Of a DNA stretch of 64,000 bases, positions 11,647-23,592 are shown in pieces. Position 1 is the first letter of the stretch. The number at the start of each line of letters is the position of its first letter. Origin of the DNA: Patellaria atrata CBS 101060. Taxonomy: Eukaryota > Ascomycota > Dothideomycetes > Patellariales > Patellariaceae. The translations under genes were made by a program, and so were the position numbers. The notes under the pieces were generated by a model, which saw only the letters and a list, made by a program, of their open reading frames with translations, was not told where the DNA came from and did no database searches. The stretch covers positions 2,901,561-2,965,560 of the forward strand of contig MU006089.1 in assembly GCA_010093705.1 (NCBI GenBank). Direction: 5' to 3'.

Positions 11647-12731
11647 TCATAACGGCACCAGAATTAATCGGTACACTTCTGAATGCAGGCCAGATAGGAT
11701 TTGTATGATAATGTAGACTGGGCTCTCTGATTAATACTCTTTTACGGCTTGATACCTTCCTTTAGAACTCTTGATCTGACTTTGACCATAGAGTGTATCA
11801 ACTAGGTAAACTGAGTCGACTTTCAGGTAGTATATTTCGTATCGTGTACTTGTTAATGCAATCGCTTTCCATTTGTCTGATCGCAAATCCGGCAACATCT
11901 AAACGTATCTCGAACCTAGTATTGGCAAACGAGCGTATGATCGCTGCACACATAGTTCTGCACCGACAAATTGACTAATCAAAACAACCCCTTGGGCTAT
12001 ACAAAGAAGTCAGCGTCCACATGAATGTAAGTGTAGAGGAAGCTCAAAGGGGCCAAGGGATCGTATGAGGGGAATGGGCAGATGGTCACCCAACAGATCG
12101 ACCAGAATACTTATACATCATTTCATTCTCTGTTCTTTCCGACACATTATCAATTCTCGTACATGAATGCTATGAGGGGTTTGACAACTGAGTTGACGTT
12201 GAAGTTAGAAGAGGGTTTATAAGCTAGTCCGGAAAAAGTGGTGGCCCCCTTATACTTTCCAGCCACTAAGGGTACTTGCAACTCATATTGTTCGCCTTCT
12301 TGGAAATAAGGTATCCGGGCGGAGATGGGCGGCGAATCGATCCTAACATGTGAAAACGCTTTGGGTTTGCTGCATAGTTGATATTCAGCTCAATGTTTTG
12401 CCATCCAATAGTTGGTGGGTGTCCCATACGCTGGATCTTCCATCGGTGCGTTCTAGCTGAAGGAAAGGATGATCAGAGGCTTCATACTTTCCTCATCAGT
12501 CTTCGAGCTGAATATTCGCTTACACTGGTTCTCGCAAACTTCACCTTCGAGGTTGCCATCTTTCTATTAAATCTGATCGTTTTCCTATTTTCCTAGAGTC
12601 GGTCACTTCAAACATTTCATGTTCGTGGAATATCTTTCACTCCCCTTTAAAGTTGTTCAGCCCATGATTCAATAGTTGCGATTCTACCCCATCTCTCAGC
12701 CTTCAAAGCACCTCCAAATTCTCTCAGTAAA
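11647..12731. other. intergenic, no supported gene
   Basis: This 1.1-kb stretch between two same-strand genes contains only short frames. The last 150 bases are pyrimidine-rich before the DUF2235 start, as is usual for fungal core promoters. Confidence 0.45.
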
Positions 12732-14429
12732 ATGGCGAATAAGCCTATTCGAAGTCCCAAAAAACTCATTGTGTGCTGCGATGGAACATGGATGAACAGC
12801 GACAATGGTTGGGTCGATGCAACTTGGTTCAAGCCTGGCCATTACCAGACACCTTCCAATGTCACACGCATCAGTCGAGCGATCTTACCCGAGGACAAAG
12901 ACCACCATCCTCAAATTGTTTACTATCAGGCTGGAGTCGGTACCTCCTCACATACCGTAGATAGATGGTTTAGCGGAGGAACAGGTGCAGGCTTATCTGA
13001 AAACATTCGAGAAGCGTATGCTTTCGTCGCCAACAACTTCCATCCGGGAGACTCAATTTTTCTATTGGGTTTCTCACGAGGAGCATTTACGGCAAGAAGC
13101 ATTGGTGGTCTAATTGCCGGTATGGGATTACTGGAGAAAGATGGCCTTGAGTTCTTTTATTGTGTCTTTAAAGATTGGGAGGGCGCTGGAGACGAAGATT
13201 ACGAGCCAAGTGGACCAACCAAAATCCCTGGTTGGACTACTAAGTTGCCCTCTCCCAAAAACGCCAATAATTACTTGCGTGAATATAAGAAGGAGCTCAA
13301 GCGGGTACGTCATTCTTATCCTGGCTTTAGTCCAATATGCTGACATCTATACAGCTTAAACTTGCCAGAGACGCCGCCATTAAAGCAATTGGGGTTTGGG
13401 ATACCGTTGGTATGTATAGTACTCCTTTTCTCTAGGCCGATATCATTTTCCGCTTCAAGGTTATCGCCTATAAGCCGATGACGGAAGCATGGTTCAAGAT
13501 CAGTTCTTCACAGAAGCTAGAGTTATAGTGTCAGTTAATAGAGCCCTGCTAATACACGTATAGGTGCGCTTGGTATTCCGACAACGCCGATTCTTCAGAA
13601 AATAGGTTTCCCGGACTTCCTTCATGACTACAAGTTCCTTGATACAGGAATAGACAATCATGTAGAGAATGCGTTCCAAGCTTTAGCCTTGGATGAGCAT
13701 CGAGCGTCATATAGTCCCGCCGTGTGGGAAAGACCGGAAGGATGTAGCACAGTGAGACCGCTTTTCTTATACTTAAATTTTTGAAGATGAGTCTAATTTC
13801 TCTAGAATTTAAAACAAGTGTGGTTTCCGGGCGTCCATTCCAACGTTGGTGGGAGCTATGAAGATTCAAGCATTGCCGACATAACATTGTCGTGGATGAT
13901 GTCACAGCTGGCACCTTGGTTGGCATTTAACCCCAACTATCTGAGGTCTCAGCATGCGGCATTGCAAACTTATCTCAAAACTACCGAAAATCCTAAGCGG
14001 GGCTGGGCAAATGGTAAGATATATAACTCGAACGAGTTTCCTACGTCCCTAGGTGGAAGTGAGCACCGCACACCCTGCATGTACCATAAGACTGATTACG
14101 GGACTCAAAGACCTCTTCCTGATATGCTCAGAGAGACGAACGAAATGGTACATTTGAGTGTCCGGTTACGATATCGGGATCCTAAGTCCATGGCGTACAA
14201 TGATTACAGAGTCGGCTATCGACCTCCTGCATTAAAGGGGTGGAACTGTGAAGACGGTGATGCCTTCTCAGATGATGGAATCGCTGAAGACAGTAGCAAG
14301 GTCAAGTGGGTGTACCTAGGGGACAAGAAAGAAGGTAAAGGAAAGATTATGCTGGAGGATAAGCTTGGAGAGTTTGAGCTTGAACTTCTGAACTTGGATT
14401 CGGAGGCTGCATCAAAGGTCTTGGATTAA
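12732..14429 (+). CDS. DUF2235 alpha/beta-hydrolase
   Basis: Four exons (12732-13304, 13355-13409, 13564-13751, 13806-14429) join in frame to 479 residues. The N-terminal KKLIVCCDGTWM block, the NVTRISRAI helix, the YYQAGVGT segment and the lipase-like nucleophile elbow GFSRGAFTAR define the DUF2235 fold; later GVWDTVGALGIP and the WFPGVHSNVGGSY block supply the expected acid and histidine of a Ser-Asp-His triad. Bacterial relatives include the Tle1 phospholipases, and fungal copies are widespread and uncharacterised, so lipase/esterase activity is inferred. No signal peptide or membrane segment is visible, implying cytosolic action. All catalytic positions look intact and the length is typical for fungal members. 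The start is the first ATG upstream of the KKLIV block and sits in a plausible context (AAAATGGCG). Confidence 0.88.
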
Positions 14430-14700
14430 TCATTATGAGACATTTTGTAGTATTTCTAACGGGAATTTCTCTTACTGTAAGGTACGGGAGTAAGGATTTT
14501 GATTCGTGTATTCCCCTTTTGTGTACGTCCCCTTCTTTATCACAGTTAATTAGACTAGACTCCAAGGTCTATAGAGTAATTATCCTGTATACCTAGCATG
14601 GAACAGATCCATCCGTCCTCTAGTTCGATGGTTTTCAAGCCGTTACTGAAGGTCACAAAGGTATCAAACTCGTTCCTCTCGATCTCTGGCCTTCGACCCG

Positions 14701-15966
14701 CTAGCACATTCGCTCAACATGATTGTTCGCTCCTTCGATCCGTGAGGTATTTGAAGGTAGAATGGAAGACACGTGAGAGTCATTAGACGAGTACTCTCGG
14801 TATTTTCTCATTATCTCGTCATAATGATTTCTAGCACTTTGCTCCGCAGCTTGCCTATCGTTGTTATCGATATGTTGAACTGGATTTTGGGTTTGATCCA
14901 ATGTGACAGGTCCTTCAAACCCGAAGCTGTCCAATTCTTCAAACTCAAGGTTGTATAAATTATGTCTGTTATCAGGAGGAGGCTCAAGATTCTGAGGTGA
15001 ACAATTCACATATTGAGTTTGGGTCACGGTTGTCGCGACTCGAGTCAAACTGAACAAGTCCTCAACACCGGGAGTGAAACTCTCGACTTGACTTAGGAGA
15101 AATGTTGGCAAACCTATAGACTCTAGATTTAGAGAACTATTCGCGTATCGGGTCTAGGTCATCATTACCGCGACTTAAGTCAAACTGGGAAAGTCCTCAA
15201 CACTGGGAGTGAAGTCCTCGACTTGACTTAAGGGAAATGTTGGCAGACCTATAGAAGACTCCGATTCGATTATCTCTGTTTGAATTTCTATCTAACGTCC
15301 TCATCTCATCTATATCGCCATTGAAGGGTGCTATAGAACTCTTTTGGCGTTTAGAAGGATCTGTAAGGGACTCGGGTCTATACCTATCCAAAATATATGT
15401 CTGTTCCCTCTTCTTGCGATTAGATACGTATGGTCGTGTATGCTCACTATCATCAGTATAATCTCGGGGCTTCCTAGATAAGGAACGGTAACGCGTATGG
15501 TTTTCTTCACGGATATCATGTCGGTCTCGGCGAATACTATGAGACTGTGAGTGCGAGGTCCTAGAGTGACTTACCGATCTCCTCTTAGAATACTCTCAGG
15601 GCCTCTTGGATGAGGAACGGTAACGCACTCCATCGTCAATACGAGGACGACTTCCAGACCTCGATCTCCTATAAGAGTCAATCTATCTGTCCCTTGTATT
15701 GTATCTATGTAAGAAGCTCCGTTCGTTCTCCGTACTTGGAAGACGCTCGCCACTCAAGAGTGCGATCCTGTATACCTGACCAGGTCTTTTATATCGATGA
15801 TTATTTATCATTTCGTTTAGTTTTTTTTTTTTTAATAAGTCCCCCCGAAAACAACAGAAGCGCCAAAGGCCGAAGCCTATTCCAATACTCCGCAGAGATA
15901 TTGGTCGAAGAATCAGGAAATCCCGACTCTTCTCATCCGAAGACAAAGACTGCAGTGGGCAAGTAA
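14701..15966 (-). pseudogene. decayed Arg/Ser-rich protein gene
   Basis: Read on the minus strand, this region encodes stretches with strong protein character: an Arg/Ser-rich part with two related blocks (RPRIDDGVRYRSSSKRP and EENHTRYRSLSRKPRDY), then a Leu/Glu/Pro-rich part with duplicated LPTFLLSQVESFTPGVEDL-type units, ending in an acidic-polar tail (about 14701-15111). Several in-frame stops interrupt it and no set of ordinary introns that I can see removes them all, so it reads as a dead gene. I recognise no family; the RS-like composition resembles splicing-related proteins, but composition alone is weak evidence. Some stops sit where the sister repeat copy has CAA or CGA codons, as expected from C-to-T decay of the kind caused by repeat-induced point mutation. 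Alternatively it could be a weakly expressed multi-intron gene. Confidence 0.4.
14983..15254. repeat. tandem duplication of about 135 bp inside the decayed gene
   Basis: Copy one (about 14983-15120) and copy two (about 15121-15254) align over their length; shared words include GTCAAACTG, AAGTCCTCAACAC and CTCGACTTGACTTA. The copies differ at roughly one base in five, many of them C/T or G/A transitions. The unit length is close to 46 codons, so it duplicates a protein segment. Confidence 0.65.
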
Positions 15967-16177
15967 TAGGTATCACTTGGAGATGGAAAATGTCATGAAA
16001 GAAAAATACTCAAAGTTGCGGGATAAAAGAAGTTTTTCAAGTCCGCCGCCGTCTGGTGAGCTCCTTAGAAGTAAATTACTACGCGTAACGCGTCCGCGCT
16101 AACCACATTGAGCTAACGGCTGTACCAGTACCTTCTCGTCATTCCCGTCATCACTTCAACATTCAACATCAGCACTT

Positions 16178-17760
16178 TCATCCTAAGGTATTCGAAAATT
16201 GGTATATGTCTTTGCTCCATTCGCTGGGAAGGGTATATGTTCTTCTATTATTATTTACCATCAAGTTAGGTCCCCGTGCAAGCCAAACCGAGATGTTTAT
16301 GCCACATCTACAGTCACCTGTGACACCTGTATCCTTCTGCAGTATACTCTTAATAGGAGCAATCCAGCTAGCAAGGAAAGCACACCCGATAATTGCTATG
16401 TTCAATGCAAAGGTATCCTGAAGGCCTGTCATGTACGCCCGCAATATCGCAGTAATGTCGGTATCAGGAAAGATAGTTCGAAGCTCGGTAGCATTTGTGG
16501 CGAGACAAGCTCTTTATCAAGATGCAAAGCCACTTGACCTAGACTGTATATCAAGCGGTTGCTAAATACAGATTGCCCAGCGGATACGAACACGGTCCCG
16601 CCCATCATCTGGAAAACTGATATGTGTTAGGCCTCCCTAGTTAGCGTCAAGCTGGATAGACGTTATAACTTACAGAGAACAGTCGCAGTTGCGGCTGCGA
16701 TATCCTCAGTGTTCGAGAACGCTTGCCCGGTGATTACGGGAATCTGGATTGCCAATCCTTGACCGACACCTAGAATTACTTGGTGACCTAAAGCCTTGGC
16801 TAGGGATGTATCGATATTCAAAGTGTACAACAAGCCAGCTCCAATAGCGAAGATAGCACTACCCACTGTAATGAAAATAGTGAATTGACCAACTTGAATA
16901 ATTGCTAAAACAGAGAGAGTAGCGAAAAGTGCTATGATTTTGTCAGCAATGATCGTTGTCCCATAGATCCCGTCGAAGTACTCACAGGAACCGACGATAA
17001 ATAGCAGATTCTAGATTCTGCTATGTACAGCGGTGGTACCATCGATCGCTGGAAACTACATGGGCAAGAAATAAGTTACCAAGAAGTTCGCCCCCTACTG
17101 GCTGTCCTCTAATTTAGGATAGATGAGAGGGAAATACACTTACAAGAAGACGAAAATGCAGACACCAGGTATCACACGCTGTCCCAATATTCTTGGTACT
17201 AGCGAGGCCCTCTCTTTTTGCCATACCTCGATCCCGGCAAAAGCTCCAGTCAGGACAACGAAGGACACAAGACACACAACGACTTTGGCGGAGTTCTAGG
17301 CCGAAGTTACGCCAGCCCACTGTGTAACGAGTAGAAAGCAAACAGGACTTGCCAAAATAGTAAATGTACCAAGGAGATCTAATTGCAATATAATCTCACG
17401 AAGTAGCACTGAGCGTGGCTTCGAGGACGCTGGCGGTCTGAAGACGAGGAGTATTATACCAAGTGCAACTTTACTGAGAGGAAGATTAATCCAGAAACGG
17501 CGTACTGTCCAAATGGCAAACAAAAAAAGATTACGATATGAAATGACTTACCACTATCGCCATTCAATTGTATCGGTAAAGACTCCTCCAAGAAGAGGGC
17601 CTACAACACTAGCACACCCATAAGATGTACCCACGAGCCAGTGATCTTGGTGAACTGGATTTTAGTGGAGTGGACTGGATTTTGAGACGAGGTAGATCGT
17701 GGATTTGGGAACGGCTGATCTTAGTCAAATCAAGTGGAAGTAGGATCGTCAGAATGTCTT
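16178..17760 (-). pseudogene. remnant of an MFS drug/metabolite exporter
   Basis: Minus-strand pieces match the 14-helix major-facilitator exporters found in fungal toxin and metabolite clusters: [10 protein letters not shown] followed by FWINLPLSKVALGIILLVF, LDLLGTFTILASPVCFLL, and nearer the C-terminus a GQGLAIQIPVITGQAFSN block. Such proteins pump small molecules across the plasma membrane in exchange for protons. The gene is broken in many places (at least five breaks) and is not expected to make a transporter. It lies at the left edge of the other cluster remnants, facing away from the P450 remnant. It is treated as a fossil of a secondary-metabolite locus. Confidence 0.68.
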
Positions 17761-18424
17761 TTACACCCCGTTCTCTCCAGGTGCTGAGCAATGGCAGGCA
17801 CGGGGATGACGGCCGAATATGTCGATTGTAGGATGCCAGACTCTCTAGATTTTGTAGTTGTAAATCTAACGATACTGGATTATTTTAAGATTATTCACTC
17901 TACTGGTACTTTACCAACATTCTTCTAATCGCATTAGCTTACGTAATAGAGACTTTGTGCAAATTCTCACTATGTGCATTTCTATATTAGTGCCAGCACC
18001 TAGGCCTCAATATATATTTCTTTATATGCCAAAGCACATACAACTACCAGGAAACAGGTCAATATCAGTTATGAGAAGTGATTTTTCGGGCTTCTCAAAC
18101 AGCCTTGTGTCACCATTTCATCTGACTAAGCTAGAATCTCCAACCTGTGCCACTCCGGCGCCATCCGGTTGACACGACAAGAACTTCACAATAGGCGTGT
18201 TCAGACCTTCTTGACCGCTGAGATGAACTCTATCATTTGACACTTGTACCATCAAAGCCCATGAACGAGCCAGGAAGGTGCTCCTTGGTGGAAACATCAA
18301 ACATCTTCATAATAGCCGTCACGCTATCATCGATCTCGACAAAGGCCTCAGCATAGCCGAAAAACTGGCACGCTTTATTACCTGACACGGGCGTGACAAT
18401 GCCAGCGTTTGCTTTACCAAAGGG

Positions 18425-19442
18425 ATGACCAGCATTGTCTCCTCAACCCACCTGACGACGCAGTATCCTTTCATGGACCCAGTCATGAATCGTATTCTAG
18501 ATAATGTGTTGCTTAAGGACCCACTGATAAGACCAATCGTCGAATTCCGACATGTAAGTCATCATAAAAAGTCACGGTTCGAAATGGATGTACGCCGTAC
18601 TTACGATGGTAAATACAGGAGCTTGATAGCTGCATCAAGGATACCTTTCGACGTTGGGATTCGGGCCAGAACTCGAGGGTGACACTCTTTTTGAAGTATT
18701 GCTGAATTCAAAGCTCCCTCGAGAAGAATTGTCAGAGATGCGCATGCAACATGAGGCGGTCAGTTTTATTGGCGCCGCATTTGATACCACGAGGCAGGCA
18801 CTGAAGATGATCACCTAGTTCTATCACATCGTTGCAAACCCACGTGTCTACGAGGAGCTTCATGCACAGCTTGTTCAACCGATCCCGGATTCTACCAAGA
18901 TGCCGTCTTGGTCAGAGCTGCAGAAGTTACCGTATTTGACGGCGTGCATTATTGAAGAAGGTGAAGTTAACTTGGGAGACTTGAACTAGTGGAGTAATAA
19001 TAAGAAAGAAACTGACCGAAGTCATATCTAGGTTTGCGCATCGGATTTGGCACAGTTCAGCGGTCGCCCCGCATCTCTCCTAACACGTTTCATTACGCGA
19101 CTTTCACCATTCCTGCCGGTACCCCTGTACCTTCGGATTCTTATCACATGCACACCAACGAGGCCGTGTTCCCTGAGCTTGACGTACAAACCTGAGCGCT
19201 GGCTTGGAGATCCCAAGAGCGCAGATGGCAAGAAAACGTGGTCCCCTTTGGGCGTGGGGCAAGAATGTGCCATGGGATGCACATGGCATACTGCGAGCTT
19301 TCCCTTACGATAGCGTCAATGATGCGGAGGTTCGAGTTCAATTATTCGAGACCCATCGGTCTGACGTTGATTCCTACCGCGATGCTTTGACGCTACAAGC
19401 AAGACCAGGTAGCAAGGCAGTTCGGATTCTGACAAGTCGTTG
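18425..19442 (+). pseudogene. remnant of a cytochrome P450
   Basis: Plus-strand pieces carry P450 hallmarks in the right order: an I-helix-like AAFDTTRQALKM, the K-helix approach (LQKLPYLTACIIEE), a GLRIGFGTVQRSPRI-type segment, an ERW-containing meander and a heme-binding-type block (VPFGRGARMCHGMHMAYCEL) that supplies the axial Cys. The GLR...RSPRI block resembles fungal P450s of the trichodiene-oxygenase type, which oxidise terpenoid or polyketide skeletons; the substrate cannot be known. The N-terminal half is missing or unrecognisable, and the rest has several breaks. With the exporter, polyketide synthase and hydrolase remnants next to it, it belongs to a dead secondary-metabolite cluster. 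Confidence 0.72.
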
Positions 19443-19962
19443 ATATGCATAAGCCTCGTAGAATAATCAATCTTGTCCCACGAGTAACCTAGATAAATCA
19501 GAGAAGCGAACCTGATGCTTCGTCCTATCATTCGTCCCGACGGTTGCACTTGCTGTTAATCTTTTTCTTCATCATATCCGTCATTAGATCTACGTATGCA
19601 GGTGCGAAAGAAAAAAAAAATTAAGGATAGATACGGTAAATTGCACATGCGGTGAGAGTCGCGTACCTCCTCTTTTCAGTAAAAAAGACTACTCGTCCGT
19701 GTACGGTGTATATGTTTCTCTACAACGATGGCGAACTCCCACGCCACGGCCGTGAAACTTCTAAACCGACCTGTGCAAGCTCGACGCCTCTTGTTTAAAC
19801 ACAGGTTTATGTCTGGTATGAGCTCGCTCTTTCTAAAGTATCTAAGCATATGGCATACTGCAGCCCACTGTTTGATCCACTACGCCTGGAATAATTCGTC
19901 GACTGCCCTATGTTGTCTTTACACCTGACTTGCTTCGGTTTTGCATTACCACAACTTTCTTC

Positions 19963-21077
19963 ATGCTGTCGGACATTACACCCAACCGAATGGAATTTTT
20001 TCTAGCACATCAGAATGAAGATCAAGAACGAGCAGAACGGCGAAAGACGCAGAACAGAAATGCGCAACGCCGTTTCCGCAGTAAGATGACTGACCCGAAA
20101 AGATAGTAATTATATCGACTAACGTATCAATCAACTCGCTGATAGGCAAGATGGCTCTCTCTCAAGCTGTACCAAACGATCCTCAAATAATTCAAACCGG
20201 CGAAGCTATAAACACTTGTCACGGGAGTTCATTATCCGAAAGCAGGAATCCCCCTAACTTTCCCCCAAGCGCAAGTGGAACGCGTTTAAACTCCACTCCT
20301 TCCAAAGGTCTTTCGTGCATAACCGACAGAGCCTCTCCGATGTACAATGATCCTACTCGTATACAGCTTTTGCCCTCACCACATCATTATTCTCCCATTA
20401 TTGCTCAAAATTCTCCAAAGAGGGAAGTTACCATTGGTAACTTCAGCAGCATTCAACTCAAGTCACCTCAAATAAACCCAGCCGCTACGTGGCATGGAGA
20501 GGTCGCACCAGCGGTAAGCGGAGACATGAGTTCGGTGGACCTCATATGGGATACATCCTACAGCAATATCTCCAGTTCGTTGGATTCTCACTCAAGCAGT
20601 ATACACAACGTTGCCGAACAGCAGCAGCAACTGATGGGACTTGCGGACATTCCTACATCGTCGATAGAATCTCCACTCACCAAATCATCACCCTCTTTGA
20701 CTCGAGCTCTTACTTTATCGCAGCAATCCACTCAAGTGAATGACTATAGAGGTTGTAAAACACTTTTGCATATTGCAGCAGAAAATGGGCACGACCACAT
20801 TGTGCAAGCACTCCTCAAACAGGAGGTGGATATCGATGAGCGGGATGGCTCAGGCGCCACAGCCCTTCATGTCGCAGTCAGGCACCAGCGAGAAGGGGTG
20901 GTGAGGTTATTACTGGAAAGTGGTGCGACTGTCGATGCCTGCGACAACCTTGGATGGACGCCGTTGCACTTCGCAGCCGAAAACGGTTTCGTTGCGGGAT
21001 GGGATCTGCTTACTTTCTTCGGTGCCGACCTCTCACGGAAAGTCAGAGAGAGATCTGGATCCGTGAAGGGTGAATAA
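19963..21077 (+). CDS. bANK-type transcription factor (bZIP basic region plus ankyrin repeats)
   Basis: Two exons (19963-20080 and 20146-21077) splice in frame across a 65-nt intron with a GACTAAC branch site, giving 349 residues. The first exon encodes the basic DNA-binding region ERAERRKTQNRNAQRRFRSK (about residues 21-40), typical of fungal bZIP proteins but without an obvious following leucine zipper. After a Ser/Pro-rich linker come about three ankyrin repeats (KTLLHIAAENGHDHIV, TALHVAVRHQREGVV, TPLHFAAENGF) at about residues 245-340. This basic-region-plus-ankyrin layout is that of ToxE-like bANK factors, which switch on secondary-metabolite clusters. A second in-frame ATG at 19990 would also retain the basic region. 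The frame is clean although four neighbouring cluster genes are broken, so it may be a recent survivor or have another target. The C-terminus is shorter than in four-repeat relatives. Confidence 0.8.
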
Positions 21078-21397
21078 TCTGGAACTCATAAAGGACTTTC
21101 GCACGAAGCCGGCGGGCCCGTAGCGATTAAGCGTTTTCGGCACGTCTTTTCGGGGAATATAATCGGCGGATATACGAACATGGACGGATGATTCCTTTCT
21201 TTTGCGAAATTTGTGATTCGAGTTACTTCTCTTTTCGTATTCATGCGGTTAGAGAATATTTCTTATTAATTTCTTTATATAGCATTTTACATGATACCTC
21301 TATTCGTATAACATTTCTTCACGAGTAACGTCTTTCACTTCAACTATCTTTTCAACTCAGCAAGCATTTTGGTGCTTACGATATCACTCATGATATA

Positions 21398-22260
21398 TTA
21401 AGCGAGTAACCCTGCCTTTTCAGCCTTTTCAGCGAGCTCCTCGAACAAATCACAGATTTCATCACTCGATTCCCGGGGGATTTCATGACCTCCATCGTGT
21501 TGAAATTGTAACCTCTGCGCCCTATGACACAGTTCAACAAGGTCTATGCTGTGTTTTCTCCAAGGATCCTTAGTTCCATACACGTGCGCGGTTGGGACAC
21601 TGATGCGGATTTCATCTACATCCGCATGAAACATATGGTAGTAAGGACCATCTTTACACTTCACCGTCACTCTCTCACTCTCTGAGTTAGAGCCTGAAGC
21701 ATCGGATTCTGGCTCTGAACCCGACGAACTTGAGAGATCATCGTCGTCACGCAAAAAGTATTTGTCCGCTATCAGGTAATCTAGCACGGTGTCCGGACGG
21801 AGCAGCGGTCTCGCATTCTTAACATCTCCCAAGGTACCTTCGCACATCGACACCCCAGTGAACGCTCCTTGAGAATGGTAGAGACGAGCAGATAAATATA
21901 GTTGCTTTGAAAGGAGAAAGTTCTGGATGTTCGATCTCATGGTGGAGCAAGATCGATGCCGCTGGTGCGGCACCCTTGCTGAAACCAAGAAATATATCCA
22001 ATGGACCTTTCTGTTTGATGAATGAAAGAAGGTATGTATGCGCTGCAGCAACCTTCTTGATGGTAAGAGTATTGCCCCAGTATTGGAAAGACCCGTTGCA
22101 GAATTCGGCTACCCCTGGAAATGGATCACATAGTCCTGGTCCTTCAGCGAAGATGAAGTCATACTCCACAGAAAGCAATGATCCAAATGCGGCAGTCTGA
22201 AGACTCAAACACCTTGGCGTTCACACCCATATCATGCAGACAGAGCACTCGGATAGCCAT
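21398..22260 (-). pseudogene. remnant of an FSH-type serine hydrolase
   Basis: The minus strand encodes the FSH (serine hydrolase) family layout: an N-terminal MAIRVLCLHDMGVNAK, a YDFIFAEGPGLCDPFPG block, the nucleophile motif FLGFSKGAAPAA, a late VPTAHVYGTKDPW with the catalytic Asp, and QHDGGHEIP with the catalytic His. Family members act as thioesterases or esterases, and several (LovG-like) release polyketides from their synthase. The catalytic residues are still visible, but the reading frame is broken about twice, and the usual HGMG near the start reads HDMG. An acidic Ser/Glu/Asp insert (SSSSGSEPESDASGSNSE) sits between core and C-terminus. Its place beside the polyketide synthase remnant suggests it once served that pathway. 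Unrecognised introns could explain part of the breakage, though I found no clean splice signals. Confidence 0.62.
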
Positions 22261-22389
22261 ATTCGATAATCAAAGTGGATTGAACAGAGTGGTCGAGCAA
22301 GGATGAAATGTCCGAAGACGTCGAGTAGGTCCAAGGTAGATAGCAGGAACCCGGATCTTTCGAATGTTTGTCTGTTATTGACATGGTCC

Positions 22390-23213
22390 TTCAGAGCATC
22401 AACAAGTGTTCGAAGGATGCTGCAATTGACAGCGAGTTCTGTGAGAGGGATGGCATGATTTACGTCCGCCGCATCGTACTAAATGAGACTATCAACGATC
22501 TTAAGAACCAAAGGGGCCAATAGCATACCTATCGAGACTCGCGATATACATGAGAGCGAGACTGCCATTCGTCTGCAAGCGGAAGGGTTGGGTACTCTTG
22601 ATGGCCTCCGTTATAATGAAGTCTCGCCCAAGGAACTACTACTGAAGGGATAATATGGTCCAGCATTTCAACAAGGACCAGTGAACCGGGATCTCGGGGA
22701 AGGCACTGAGAAGGATCCTAGCATACAGTATCTGGACGCAGACAGACCTCCCGGTCGACGCACCAGGAGCGAGCCAACTCATCACCGGGACCGCGGTCCC
22801 GCTCCCCCTCGACGCGGAAATCAGCAAAGACGCCAACTTTGGCCTCTCTTCACCGCCGCAGACGCCGGTGACGCCGGTAACCCCGGAAAAGCAGCCGACG
22901 ACGACGCCAATAAAGACATCCAAGGTTTCTTCCTCCTCCGCGAGACCGGCGCAGATCACGAAACCCTGCTCGCGTCTTGCGTCGATGTGGTCAACGCGCG
23001 CTTCACGAAGATGCTGAGGTTGAGCGAGCCGATGGAGCCTGCCAAGGCGCTGACGACGTATGAGCTCGATTCGTTGTCTGCGGTCGAGTTCAGGAATTGG
23101 TTGCGCGTTACGCTCGGCACTGAGTTTAGCACGCTCGATGTCGCGAATACGCACAGTTTGTATAGTCTTTGCGAGAAGATCTTAGCCAAGTTGGGACCCT
23201 GTGGAGGGGTCGA
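22390..23213 (+). pseudogene. remnant of a highly-reducing polyketide synthase (enoyl-reductase edge to carrier domain)
   Basis: Pieces on the plus strand resemble the C-terminal half of a fungal highly-reducing type I polyketide synthase. The leftmost parts (ERDGMIYVRRIVLN and a LQAEGLGTLDGLRY segment) look like the junction into an enoyl-reductase domain; the right end (about 22980-23200) is an acyl-carrier domain with the phosphopantetheine-serine motif ELDSLSAVEFRNWL. The ketoreductase and most of the reductase are absent, so large internal losses have occurred, besides several breaks. The 2,000 or more codons of N-terminal catalytic domains are not in this window and are not where they should be, since the hydrolase remnant occupies that place. 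It is a fossil of the core enzyme of the cluster. Confidence 0.7.
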
Positions 23214-23592
23214 AATTGGATCGGAAACGGTTATAATTTTTCGAGTAGCAGTTTATAAATTTTCTTTATTCTGGGCAAGGGAATCAATCTTTATTTTTTT
23301 TTTTTCCTGTTTGGTCATGGAGCGGCTACAGTACATAGAATTATTCACTCTCATTAAGACATAGATGGGAAAAAATTGAAAATAGAAATAGGAACTTGTT
23401 ACAGCTATATGCTACGGATTAAACGACAGACAGAAAGGTATTAACGATACATACAGCGCTCGAAAATAACAAAGACAAAAGAGAAACAGTTGAACAAAAG
23501 AACCCCATTTTCCATCCTACATTTCCTTCCGAACTACATCCTACACATACACCATCATTACACTCCCCGCTCAAATCCGAGAGATAGGAGCT
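23214..23592. other. intergenic between the PKS remnant and the NACHT gene 3' end
   Basis: About 380 bases with an A/T-rich composition and a T-run near 23300; nothing coding is seen. It probably contains the NACHT gene 3' UTR. Confidence 0.5.

Noticed and set aside
16069-16135. A tRNA-like word (GTTAGCTCAATGTGGTTAGCG on neither strand in full, minus-strand A-box resemblance) near the MFS remnant
   Set aside because: No B-box or T-arm follows at the right distance and the stems do not pair, so a tRNA gene is not supported.
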